Shown here in pieces: positions 26,556 to 39,945 of a DNA stretch of 64,000 nucleotides. Source of the stretch: Lucifuga dentata (lineage: Eukaryota > Chordata > Actinopteri > Ophidiiformes > Bythitidae); contig VXCM01001301.1 in assembly GCA_014773175.1 (NCBI GenBank), forward strand, positions 73,667-137,666, given 5' to 3'. The notes beneath the pieces were generated by a model. That model saw only the letters and a list, made by a program, of their open reading frames with translations, was not told the DNA's origin and made no database searches. A program made the translations under genes and the position numbers. Position 1 is the first letter of the stretch. Every line of letters begins with the position of its first letter.

Positions 26556-29500
26556 TGTGTCTGCCAATCCGTAGACCTGGTGGTGGCCCTCTTTTATCTT
26601 CTTGCAGTATGCTTGTGTGTGTGAACACGGATACGCAGGTGATGCTGCTGATGCTGGCGATGATGATGAGGATGATGAGTAGACACTCTAGGAACATCCA
26701 TGTGTTGATGTCATCCTGGCTCCGACAAAGGGGACTGGAGGACAGCATGTCCTCTGTCCTGGGAGAAAGGTAGAGGAGTTAAGGATGGAGAAAGGGAATA
26801 CCTGGAAAAGGACACTGAAGCTTGGTGGATAGGAGCAAAGAAAATTGATAGAAGGAGGGATGCAGTTGGCCAGGCAAAGAAAGGTATCAGAAAGACAGTT
26901 TTTTCTGCTTTACTAATATTAAATAGTTTATAGACATATTTACATTTACAATTTAATCTAATTTTGCCCAGGGTGAAAACAATATATCATAACATGTTGT
27001 TGTTATGTGATTAGAATCAATTCAATTCAGTAATTATTCAGAATATTTCTTAATATAATGAGAAAAGGCCACCAGCAACATAACTGTATTACCTGCAGGG
27101 ATGACTCAGAAAATTATAATTAGGCCAATTGTAGTTAGAACAAAAAAGGCACTCTGAGAGCACATACCTCCACCAAAGCCAACAAAATTTCCAATAAAAA
27201 AAATGAGCCAACATGCTAAATTTAATTGAAATCGGCCCATTAGCATTTATTTTATAGTGTTAACCTTTTCTGTTTCAGCCTCCAGACGGTGAAGTGCAGG
27301 GGAGATCTCTTTCTTACTCCAGGGCTGACATTATGACCAACTTTGGGGTTAAACAAATCCTGGATCCAGATTATGATCCAGATCACCTCCAAATTTTCCA
27401 TATCCACTTCTTCTCCTTGACATTACTTATAAATCCCCCAAATTACATCCAAATCCATCCATAACCTTTAACAATATCCTGACAAACAAGCAAACACAGT
27501 GACAAAAAACAAACATACTGGTGATCACATAACCTCCTTGGTGGAGGTAACAAGGTCTCTTTCAATCAGTTTGTTCTGATGTCATCTAGATCCAATGAGA
27601 GGTTCTACCCATGTATCTGCTGCTCAGCTATAACAAAATATGGTGGATGTCACTGAAACAGTAACAGGCCTTCATTTGATGCTGGTGTCTCTTTTTCAGT
27701 TGCCTGACTTTGAGAGTGGAGAGTTTAATCAGATGTTTGGATGGTAATTATTTTCAGCTAGCTAATTACTGAGAGAAGTCCTAATTAATGCTGGGGAGAT
27801 GTAGAAGCTCATTTACATCATCTTTGTGTCCTTTTTCTTTAATAGTTGACGGGATTGCGACAAGGAGTTTGACTTGATTTGCACGATTATCCCAGAGTGA
27901 ACTGCCTGCTGTACGTTCAATTAGTTCAAAGCAACAGTTTTAACAGTTTTTTTTCCCACTGTTTACATGTAGCGGGTTTTTTTTTCCTATGTAATGTGAT
28001 GTTGACTCCATCACCAGATTTGAGTGTCTGGTTTTCCTGGACATTTATACAGTAATATAGTGATAAAAGGGAAAGAAAGAAAAGACTGAACAAAGTGAAG
28101 AGAGAGATGTAATATTATTGATTTCCATCTGCAGACTAGGCTTTTCAAGCATCAGAAAGGCCATTTACAGTTCTGTTAAGTGCTTTGTAAATTGTGTTCT
28201 CGATACTAAATGAACGGTTTCCATTTGCGAGGGGCCATGAAGTCATAAAAACAAGTTATTTTTAAATTCTTATGCTTGGTCCGTAAATGGTCTTATTAGA
28301 GACAAAACCCTGGTGGCTATTGTTTTTCTGTCTTTCAAGAATGAAATATGACTTTATGCAGGTCATTTCAGGTTTTCCTGATAGTGTTTGTGCCTTTGAA
28401 ATTTGAAAATATTGATGCTGCTTGAGCACCATGATAACTGTAAATATCTGCTGTGTCTGGTAGGCACTAAGGGATTTACATTCCTACAGAAAGTAGGAGT
28501 TCCTAACTCATTTTTACGATCATGGACAAATTAAACAGGAGTGAGAATGAAGCAAACAGTATGAAATTGCCTGGAAATGATGTGTTCAGCATATTAATAA
28601 ATTTCCTCTGCTAAATTATGATATTTTTACCCTTTAAAATATTTTCTATAGTGCAAAATGGTTCATTTACTTGACATAACAAAGTTTGCATATAAATTGT
28701 GTTAAGTGCATTGGGGCGTGATTCTGTATTTGCGTGTGGTGATTAGAATGTACCATGTAAGTATACAAGCGTACTCTATGTGGCTAAATTTCCTTCCGTA
28801 GATTAGATTACGAGCTCCTGAATAGACAGTCTGAAGGTTTGAGAAGCAGACTTTGCTATAGAAGGAGTAGAGAATTTCGTTTTGGAGGTTAAAAAAGCAC
28901 TCTCTCTCCTACACTGAGAGAGATATCTGACTCCTAATTTCTCCATTGAACATTGTCAGTGCCCAACAGTTTCATTGGCTGCACTATGTAGGTCCAAGAT
29001 AAGAATGGGTTCAACCGAAACAAGCTGTTGGTGTAAAATGTCTTCCTTGAATAAATAGAAATGTTAAGAGAGTGGCTTGTGACTGCAAATGGACGATTAG
29101 AGAGTAAAATTAAATGTTGTACAGTATGTGCTTTCTTTTAAATGACCTGAAACTACCATTAGATAATCACGTTTGGACGTTTAGCTTTATGTGCGTGTAG
29201 TTCTCCTGTGAATGTGTGACTGTGTGATGGATTCTAGTCATGTTTACAAAGCTCATAGAAAAACAAGAATAAAGAGATTCAGACAACAAGAGAACAAGTA
29301 GACAAATATTAGTGAATCAAGCTGCACATGCAGAATCTGTCAGACATGCAGGCTCAGAGTGACAGCCATACAGTGTTAAAATTAAAACATGGAGTCTAGG
29401 CAGATAGTAAAAAGGGATAACAAGCAAATATATGACCACATTAAAATTTTTAGAAATAATCTGGGACATATTGCAAAAACAGCCTTTTTTTTTTTTTTTT

Positions 29501-31231
29501 NTTTTTTTTTTTTTTTTTCAAATGGATGCACAGTGCATCACAGCAAGAAGGTTTGGGTTCGAAGCCCAGTGCAGGCTGTGGTGTGAACATGCAAACGCCA
29601 TGTGGTGTTTGCATGTTCTTCTCAAGGGGAGTACACCCTCAAAGTACACCCTCTATGTTCTCCTCTTTGAGGAGAACACAGAGGGTGTACTTTGGTTCCC
29701 CAACCATCAAAAACATGTGTGTTAGTTTAATGCTCCTGCCATTGCCCTTGACCAAGGCACTAGGTTGTAGACCTGGAGTTTGTCCCTGGACGCTGCAATG
29801 TGGCTGCCACTGCTAGATAAGATGGGTCAAATGCAGAGGACGAATTTTGCTATGGGGATCAGTAAGGTGAAAACTTAATCATAAAGTCATTTCACCTTGT
29901 ACTGAATCTGTCTCTTTCCCTGATACAAATATAAAAAAAAAAATGAGTGGGATTAAATAATTCAATTTTCTCCAATATGTATTGTTTTTAAAAAATAATT
30001 CAAGTTCTATAATATGGTATTTAAACCAGTTACTCATTTACAATATTTTAAGATACTCACACTTAAAAGTTCTCTAAATGGATGAAACTACAGTTTTTCC
30101 CATTAGCTGCATGTACAAGGCTAAATTACATGAAATGGATATCTTTTGCAGCACAAAGCGTGACAGGCAGATGAACCAGAAAGGAAGCAGAAATGAAGTA
30201 TGCGGTAGATAGGCAGCAGTGTTACAGACGAGCATTATAGCGAGGCGATCCTGGTATCATTGTGTGGCATCATGTGGGAGATAGTGAGCACGAGGCAGTT
30301 AGAGAGGAAGAAGAGAGGCAGTGCCACCAGCAAAGTCTTTGACAAAAATGTTGTGTCTAATACTGCCAGATTTTCACACACATAACTCTCTCGGTCATGC
30401 ATGGAAATGTAATAATGCTGCTCAGTTTAACAGCAGGACACATTCAGCTGCAGGATACACACAGTTATTAATACATCATCATACACTGGATGGCTTCATT
30501 CATTTATCCTAATGGGTTTACAGGTGAATACTGTCACATGTTCAGACGAGTTGAAGGATTCTGGGATTAAAGTGAAAACAGCTTTTGTCTGCAATGAGGA
30601 ACAAGCACTGTACGTGTATACAAGTGTGCTCTTACACAAAACAGAAGGACACACACACACACACTTGAATAGACCAGCAGAAGGACCTTGCATGCCCTCT
30701 GGACCTTGTGGTTTTCATGTCTGTTGGTTATTATCTCACTAAAGAATACAAGGTTCACATTTAATGCTCCAAGACTCTTCTACAGCTTGGGATATGAAAG
30801 CCAGAACTGAGTTAAAGGACCATACAGGTGGTTTTTCATGTTTGATTCCAAATAATATACCCGCATACACATTACTACTAACCATTTTCAAAAAACATAA
30901 AACTGTGTTTTAGTTTTCATGTTATTTTTGCCAAATTCTCTAATCTTTCAAAATCTAATGTTCAGGTGATACACCCACCTTAAAATTCAATGTTTCGCCC
31001 ACTTAGGCACAAATGTGTGTGTGTGTGCATGCGCATGCGTGCATGTGCGTGACTGTGTGTTTATGCGCCCACATATGAAATAAACAGAAAGAGCAAGACA
31101 GAGAGGACAGAGACAACCTAGAAACAGAGACTCTACTGCATTGTGGGTAACAAGCTGATTCCACCCAGTTGGGAACCAATGGGGGTTGTGGAGACCCCCA
31201 GTCTGTTTCCAGGGAAACAGAGCCCTTTCTT

Positions 31232-31266
<35 letters not shown>

Positions 31267-34200
31267 ATGTTTCTTGGCGATGCTGAGGAGGAGGAGGAGG
31301 GAGATGTGGAGGTGACTCACTGTGACATCATTGCCATGGCAATGAAAAGCGAGCTGAGTTGAGGGAGAGTGAAGGGAGAAAGGAAACAGGAATTTCCATA
31401 GACTGAGCAGAGTTTCAACAGAAACGATTGTCATGAAACTGACAAAAATTCTATACTAACACTGATGCTTAACACTTAACTATGATGTTTATAATTTTCT
31501 GCATTTTTTTTTTTTTAGAAAAACAATTCTTCTCTGTTTCTTCCTCTTTTTGCTCATCATCTGATCTCCTCCATCACTCTCTCTGCTCCTATTCTCTTTT
31601 CTGCATTCCTCCTTCTGTCTCTTATCTTCCTTCCTCCTTTGTCGGCCAGTTGCATGCAGCCTTCGGATCTCGGAGGAGTGTGTTTTCCACTGGCGTGTTA
31701 TGCTGAGTCATGTCACATGAGTGTTTGGACATGCCAAAGTGGAGTGTTTATGTGATGTTGACATATGCTGCTGCTCTGCAGGGGCAAAGATGAGAACATG
31801 ACTCAGAGCGGAGGAGAGAGGGTCACTTAGGGCAGAAGAAGAAAAAGAGCAAGCTGTGGGTTTAGGAAGAGAAATTTGAAGTTAATCTGCAGTTATTAAT
31901 GCTGCTGATGAAGGAGCATAGGTTATATGTCTCTAGTCTCGGCTATGAGCTAAGGCATCCAGAAGGTTATGAAAGCCTTACACAGCGAGTGAACCAATCA
32001 CAAGAGACTCTGGGGTGATGTATTTCAGTCTATTACTTGCTCATATCAAACATCTGTATGAAGCAGAAGAGTTGTGAGTTTGAAACCTGGTGAGCACACT
32101 GGACCTTCACATAGTATTTAGTGTTGCATGACCCATGTGGGGTGATTTCATGGAAAGCATACCCTGAGATTTTGCAAATTAAAGGAAGAATTAGGGTCTA
32201 AAATCCTACAGTTTTTTTCATGTAAAACAATAATTCCAATTAAACATTATAGAGTTTTATTAGTTTTAAATTTATAGAATTTTATCAAGCTCCATAATAA
32301 CTATAAAATTAAATACAAAAATAGAATTCAAATATATATATATATATATATTTATAGTTTTTAGAATTTTGTACACAAACCTCATTTCACTAAAATTGCT
32401 ATTTCTCCCAACTGAAATATATTAACTGAAACATTAGATTCTGCACTTCTGAAAGGTTTTGTTTGATTAGTTTTCACTCATGAGCAATTAGTAAGTAATA
32501 GAAATGCAACAGGAAGGTGTTATCAAGACCAGTGATTTCAGAGGTTAAGTGCAACAATGCATTTTGCTTATTATCATAAGTTTTGAGTGTAAAATTTCAG
32601 TCTGCAAAGTAACTTCTAACTACAACAATTTAGTGGAGCAAAAAGTACAATATTTTCCCCAGAATGGAGAAAAAAAAATCAAAACAGTACAGCTGCTGTG
32701 TGTTGTTACATAGCAGCATAGCTAGCTTAAGGGTTCTGTGTGTGAAAGGGATTACAGCAAACTCTATGGTATTCTGTCCTAAAGGTTGACTACGGAATGA
32801 GAGCAGGAGGGTAAAGGCAGAATGCTGACATGACCAGGCTGACACGTTATCTCTTTGACCCCAACTAACCCTAGTGGGTTTTTCTGTTGTAGACACCCAT
32901 ATCCTTATCTCAATTTTTGTGTCTGTGCTGCTGGCACTAGAACAACTGCAAGACAAGACACCCAACGTGACTTTTCATTAGCTCTCCATGAAGCTGAGGG
33001 TTGGTCTTAATCCTCATTCTCAGTTTGTATCCGCAGTTCTGCTAATTTTACTGTTCCAGTCCGCTCCTCTGTCTCCTCAATTTCAAGCACTGGATCAGTT
33101 GACTTTTATGGATCGCAGAATTTGTGCTTTTCAGCTGAATCAATATTCTGTCTTTCTATCAATTGCTAGATATCGAAACAATGACAGAATCTTCCCTTCA
33201 TCTCAAGCTGTGACTTTTAAATCTGCCTGTCTCTCTACGCTTTCTTCTCCTCTCTGTTCAGTCCGTCTCCCTTATCTTGTCCAGTGTCGTGAGATAGCGG
33301 TGGGAGAAACGTGGCTCCTCAGCTCCAAAGTGACTATCATTTTCAGCTGTGTAAATCTCAATGTGTGTATCTGACACTATATCAGCTCGCAGATCCACCT
33401 CACATATTATACAGATCCTTGCAGCTTCTCACAGCTCTGAGATGTTTACAAGGGTCGATAATGAAATCAGCGATAAAGGTAACACAGCCAGTGGTCTCCT
33501 GTCGCTGTGTGGCTGATATCACCCTACCTGTAATCACCCAGTGAGACCAGGTAGAGTGAATTGTACTGCCATTATACCCAGTAATCACCTATAATGACAC
33601 ACCAGAGAGTGTGTGGGTGCTGCTGGGAATTCTTTTGCAGGAGAATGTGCTGTTGAAGGTAACGATAGAGATGTTAAAGAACCAGGTTGAAGTGATGATG
33701 ATGGCCTCCGCAAACCCTCTCTTCCCTCGTTTCCTCCATCTACCACTCAATCTCTCCATCTGTCGAACCCCTCTGGCCTGTGTCAACATAATAACAGACA
33801 AAGGCATAGATATATTCGCAAAATACATATATTTGCAGAGCTCTGGGATGGAGTACATGAAGAAAACACTCAGCTCACTGCTTGTGTTTTGCTGTTATTT
33901 GGCACATGGTAAGAAGGGTAGCTGTGAATGGAAAAAGATGATTTTTAAGCCTATCTGATTTGAAATTGAAAATGCAGTTTATTTGAGGTTTGGATGGTGG
34001 AGCACGCTGAACTGTCTCTGCTCGCCACAGGAGACTGTGAATAATACATGGTTAAAAGCAGAGCACACCCATTCTCATCTTGAACCAGCAAAACACACTC
34101 TTTCTGCGTTCACACTTGAATGTGCATATGTGTATGTGTGTGTGATGCAGGCTGGTAGCATCTCTTCTTTCCATTTCCCCCCTCCCTTGTTCAGGAAGTG

Positions 34201-34627
34201 GACTAATGGCATTTGAGAGGATGGAGGGAGCGGGAAAGAGAGAAAGAGGGAGGAGGGACGGAGTTCCTTCCTGTGCGGTGTGTCATTTGTATATCCTGTT
34301 GTACTGGGGATGGCCTTGAGACTCAGCGGCAAAATCCATCCCCACCCCACCACTGCCCCCACTCAAAGGCTCTCCAGTGACACCCACTGACCCAGTAATT
34401 TGCAATCATAAGCCTCTGCTGAAATATGTTCAGTCTTGTAGTCCTACCAGTCACTTATCATGCAACGTTCTGACAGAGAAACAGCTTTAGTCTAGTTAAA
34501 GATTTGTGATTAAAACCTGTTCTTTGGGTTGTATATAGATGTCAAATGATGAAAAATGAGACAGCTCATTTCTGTGGGAAGCAAAGTGGAGCTATGAAAG
34601 GCAGATTGGCAAAGAAAGCAGACAGAC

Positions 34628-34672
<45 letters not shown>

Positions 34673-37600
34673 AGATGAAGAGAGAGAGTGAGAAAGGGAG
34701 AGACAAAGATGGAGAGAGATGGAGAGGGAGAGAGAGAGACAGAGAGAGAGAGAAACAGATGAATATTGAGAGAGAAGACAGACACAGCCTTTTGAGATTC
34801 CACTCACATCTCTGAGTCTCTCTGTCTCTGAAGTATTGAATGAAAATGACTCCCAAACACATATGCATACGCATGCATTACACGCACGAATGCACACACA
34901 CATCACACGCACACATCACACACACATTAGTGAGTAACAATCTGTAAACATATAGCTTGTGAGTTATCTCATTAAGTATTACTGAGGTCTTCTTCTGATG
35001 GGATTAGTGTTGTGTAAATGTAGAAAACATGGGTTAGTGTGATGTAGTGTAACTGCACTACACATCAACAAATGTGTGCATTTTATATGACTTCCAATTC
35101 ATGGTTCATTGTAACTTCTCCAAAGCATTGAGTAAAAGCCACAGTGAGCATTTCTTGTGTTATAATAAACAGACTGGACATCCAGTCAGTTCTTACTTCC
35201 ATGATCATTTCACAATTATCACATAAAGGATCTTGGAAAGATAAATCTGCATGGTAGTATATAGTAAAACACATAAGCTGCATGATAAATAATGACATTG
35301 TACACATTGCCACAGTCTGTTTAGCTCTGTGATGGCCAACGAAATGAATGAGGTCACACCTCTCCTTGTTTTAGTCCACATCTGAACCTGTGTAGGCTCT
35401 GAAACTCCAGGTTTTGATGGTCAGAATAATGCTGATTCTTTTGATGTTGAGGTTTGATGGTAAATACAACCTTTTTTTCCTATTATGTTTGGGTGGTGCT
35501 ATCTTGGCTGCAAGGCATCAACAAAGCCATGACTATGCAGAAAACTGGGGTTGTCTTGTCTTTACCATTTTTTTGAATGTTGAAAAATGTTTTGGACACG
35601 CTTTTCTCATCCCATGATCTCGTTTTGGATTTTGCAGAGTGCACATTGAGTAAGATGCAATGGGTATATCTTGATACGTCAGCCTGGTGTACTGTACCTT
35701 CTGAATAATTTACGCCACAAATGAGTTTGCTAGGAGATGCAGGTGTTGATGTGAGGATATGCAGGAACTGTTCCACTGCATCAAGTTTCATCACAAACAC
35801 CCTTTAGTTACAACAGCAATAAACTGCTGCTGAATGGACAAAAGTTGGCTGGCTGGGTCAGAATGACGAAGTGGGAAACCCAGGGAGATGAGACGCAGGA
35901 TGATAAGTCCCTGTAGAAAAGCACAGAAGAGAGACAGAAGAAAAGAGACAGAAAATCAGAGAGTGGTTAGGCAATTGGAATGGGAATGGATGGGAAAATA
36001 AGGCGGTTTTGTTTGTTATCCTGCATTAAAATAAACTTGATTTATTGCCAGTTACAAAGAACAATATCATCCATAGCATGATTATTGGCTTTTCCCATAT
36101 CAGTCAGACTGGATATAATAGTTCACTTTATTTTTATTTAGCATGATCCTGTATTCTTCTCTTGTTATTATTTGTCTCCTGATGCTGTAATACAGTTAGC
36201 TTTACTTTTTATTTGACTTGTGAGATGTTGATGATGATGCACAATGAACTTTAAGTACCACCACTACTTGGTCTAGATGAATATTTTCATCAGTTTGACA
36301 ACTCAATCGTCAGGATCTTAGAATTTGTTCCCAAAATAAAAGCAAACAGCTCGAGGTCACCAGGTCAAGTTCATGAACAGAAACGTCAGCAGTGTTACTT
36401 GGCCTTGGTAGTAAAACACTCATTATCAGTATATACCAAGATTCAGAACACACACTCTTCTGTTAAATTCACACGCTAAAGTACACTATGATGTTGCACA
36501 ATGAAATACTTTGTGTTTTATGCATATTTATACATACCAAATATGTACAGCCTCTAACTCAATATCTTATTGTTGCTCTATCTCTTGTCAGAATAGCGTA
36601 AACACTGATGTGTGAGAAGTGTAAATGATAGACTCATTATCAGTGTATTATTTATTGTGTGTGCCTGTGTGTTTGAAAAGGTTAAGTGCTGGAATATGTG
36701 GAGCTTGGCTGTGTTTCAGTGTTGAAGTAGAAACCTAACAGAAACCTATCACTGCAGTATTATACAGTGTTGTATGACAACCAATAGCGAATATTAACTT
36801 TCTGTTCACAATAGCGTGTCTGACATGAGCAGATATTAATCTGGACACATGAATCAAGGGAAACGCTGGTGATGTGAGTGTAACAGCATGTTTGATTTCA
36901 CCGTTAAATGATGATCCATAAGTGTAGAGATAATAGAGCAGTGGAAGAGATTGAGACTGTATGGCATCAATCAAAATTTGATGTTTCTGTTTTACCAGGC
37001 CGTTTTGGAGAGCGTAATCCGATATGGAATAACTACTGGTTTGGAAATTTGTCAGTTCAGCTAAAATCCCAAATTGGTTAAATCTAGTTAAATCTTCCAT
37101 GAAAATTGTGGGTGTTGAAAACTATCCACTTCTTCAGCTAATTTATGAACAGTCTCTGGAAAAACAAGCCCGGAAAACTGTGTCCGATTCAACTTATGTC
37201 TTATACGGAGAGTTCCAGATTTTACCTTCAGGTAGAAGATACAGAGTCCCACAATGCAGACTGAATCGCTACAAACGCTCCTTTATACCTGTGTGTGTAA
37301 AGACTTTAAACTCTATGAAATGTTGAGGTGTTACTGGTTGTGTGTGTGTGTGTGTGTGTGTGGAGGGGTGGGGGTTGTCATCCTCTAAATGTACCTGGGA
37401 TGTGTTTGGCCCAGCCGATGTTGACCACCAGCTCTCGGTCGGCCAGGTCGCACAGCGTGGTCAGAGCCTTGATGTCGCTCTCCGGTACAGTGGGGTCCGG
37501 CATGGCGAAGATGCNGGGGTATATTATATGATGATGTATTTATGCTGTTGGTTTTGGATTTATGTATTATTTTTACTGCTTGTTTTTGTACTGTATTTTG

Positions 37601-38900
37601 ATTACCTGGAATTTTGGACTCCAACACAAATTTCCTTATGGGAAAAATAAAATATATCTTAATTTTAATCTGAATCTGTAACTGAGATGGCAGTGGGTAT
37701 TTTTTTTTTCTTAACTATTGACATCAACACCATCTGTCCCTGCTAGAGATACCAGCGCTGTTCACTGATCTTTAAGCCTCGGTTTTCATACAAAGTAGAA
37801 CTTTCAGGGCGAAACGACGGCTTGCAGGGCTCAAGACGCAGTGATTCAGGCTGTTCTTTGTGCAGGACACCCAGGGTGAACTTTTGTCTTTTCTACATCT
37901 GATACCTCCACCGAACCAAATATCACAGGTCTGGTTGAGCCACCAGTTGGGGAGGGGGCTCATGTCAAAAGAGGACACAGATGCAGGGTCTTAGGTAAAT
38001 GTGGAGAACAGGCTTTTGTTGAGACGGTGGCAAAAACACAAAGAAGCTCATACGCTCTGCTTTGTTCTCTTTTCTCCTCTTTCTCTTTCTCTGTGTGTGA
38101 AGGCAAGCTCAACAGACCTCCTTGCTGCCAATGAAAAAAAGGCATTCAACATCACGAATGATGCAATTAATGTTGTGCATGAACAACAAACACATACACA
38201 CACTTCAAATCCAGTCTCTCACCACTGAACCGTGGAGATACAGTATCCATCTGTGTCCATCTGTACATTCATCTGCTGAGACAAATACAAGCTGTGTTTG
38301 ATCAGCAGCAGAATATGGAATCAAAAAGCCGCGCTGCATCCCGCGCTCTGGGAGATACGACGGAGAAGGATGGAGGGCAAGGGAGGGCAAGGGAATAGCG
38401 AGCGTGGCGAGGTGGAGCAGAGGAGGATGCAGGAGTGTTGTCAGTCTGCTTTTATCTCAGCTCTGATTAAACCTCATTCCAGGCTGACCTAAAAAGTCAG
38501 CTGGCGGAAACTTTAGAGACGGTGGGCGAATTTCACTGGAGCTCTTTACACCCAGCCAATGCCGTCAGAGAGAGAAATGGAACAGAGTGTGGGCAGATGC
38601 TGAAAAAATACACACAGGCTCAGACATGACAGACAGACATTACCATATAGGTGGATGTTTTGTAGGTTCTCCATCGCTGCTTGTTGCCTGCATCTCTCGT
38701 GAGGATGAGGAAGAGGCCAGTGTTTTGGGTGGTAACTCCGGGTTGGTTAGTAGCACAATGCTACAGGAAGCAGACAGAGGCAGCGCTGAAAGGTGCCAGA
38801 GCCGCCCGTCTGGAACAAGCACAACAAAAAACACAAGGTTTAAAAATAATCTGTCCTGGGCCGGTATAGCAGGGCATCTGCAGAAACAGGAAATATGCCT

Positions 38901-38961
<61 letters not shown>

Positions 38962-39085
38962 GAGTGCTGAAATTGTTCTTTTTTTTATTACTCTTTAAAT
39001 GTGTTGTTTCATTTGTGGTAACATCAGGAGAGGTGTTTTATTACATATGTTGACTGTGCAGACTTGTTTGAGTATCTTTCGATTT

Positions 39086-39141
<56 letters not shown>

Positions 39142-39298
39142 CGTGTGTGTGTGCGTGTGTGTGTGTCTTGCAGAGTGCAGCAGCAGCTCCCAGCCCCGTC
39201 CTTGGGAACCTTCCCCCAGGAGAGGGCATGCCGGTGGGGCCAGTTCCTCCAGGATTCTTTCAGGTATAAATTGCACATGCACGTGCTCGCACACATAT

Positions 39299-39353
<55 letters not shown>

Positions 39354-39900
39354 NNNNNNNNNNNNNNNNNNNNNNNNNNNNNNNNNNNNNNNNNNNNNNN
39401 NNNNNNNNNNNNNNNNNNNNNNNNNNNNNNNNNNNNNNNNNNNNNNNNNNNNNNNNNNNNNNNNNNNNNNNNNNNNNNNNNNNNNNNNNNNNNNNNNNNN
39501 NNNNNNNNNNNNNNNNNNNNNNNNNNNNNNNNNNNNNNNNNNNNNNNNNNNNNNNNNNNNNNNNNNNNNNNNNNNNNNNNNNNNCATAAATCTCCTCTTT
39601 GGTCTTCCTCTAGGCCTCCTGCCTGGCAGTTCCAACCTCAGCATCCTTCTACCGATATGTTCACTATCCCTCCTCTGTACATGTCCAAACCATCTCAGTC
39701 TGGCCTCTCTGACTTTATCTCCAAAACATCTAACATGCGCTGTCCCTCTGATGTACTCGTTCCTGATCCTATCCATCCTCGTCACTCCCAAAGAGAACCT
39801 CAGCATTTTGGGCCACTTACACATATTAGAAGAAAAGGGTCATGGGTTAAATTATGGCACATAATTCATTGAGGAGCTTACTGGCTTGCCTGGCATGTTG

Positions 39901-39945
<45 letters not shown>

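Larger units (their letters stand above)
25019..39173 (+). other. ssbp2: ssbp2 intron 4 (14 kb)
   Basis: GT...AG intron with no ssbp2 exon inside. It holds the 27148-27551 repeat, a SINE-like composite (29520-29885), one end of a family B element (30816-31003), a broken LINE (36960-37326 and 37516-37672), an out-of-place receptor exon (37400-37514) and many microsatellites. Several open frames of 60-130 codons (for example 32988-33374 and 33611-33958) resemble no known protein and show no codon or splice support. Confidence 0.85.

Noticed and set aside
26203..26773. Open frames of 180-187 codons on both strands
   Set aside because: They run through the duplicated CT/GT microsatellite and an N; the translation is Ser-Leu/Cys-Val or Arg-Glu repeats.
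29553..29568. Possible tRNA gene from the GGTTCGAAGCCC motif
   Set aside because: Only a B-box-like motif is visible; no cloverleaf can be formed around it, and the context is a SINE-like repeat.
33611..33958. 115-codon open frame in ssbp2 intron 4
   Set aside because: No recognisable motif or homologue and no repeat-family likeness; chance open frame is the default in 14 kb of intron.
34510..34912. Three overlapping minus-strand frames of about 100 codons rich in Ser and Leu
   Set aside because: Products of the GA microsatellite at 34629-34752.
39089..39353. CRISPR-like array from regular repeats
   Set aside because: These are simple dinucleotide repeats in a vertebrate intron, without spacers.
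39024..39864. 266-codon open frames on both strands across the gap
   Set aside because: About 77 codons are Ns and the rest is GT/AC repeat; only the minus-strand LINE piece (39585-39824) and plus-strand ssbp2 exon 5 are real.
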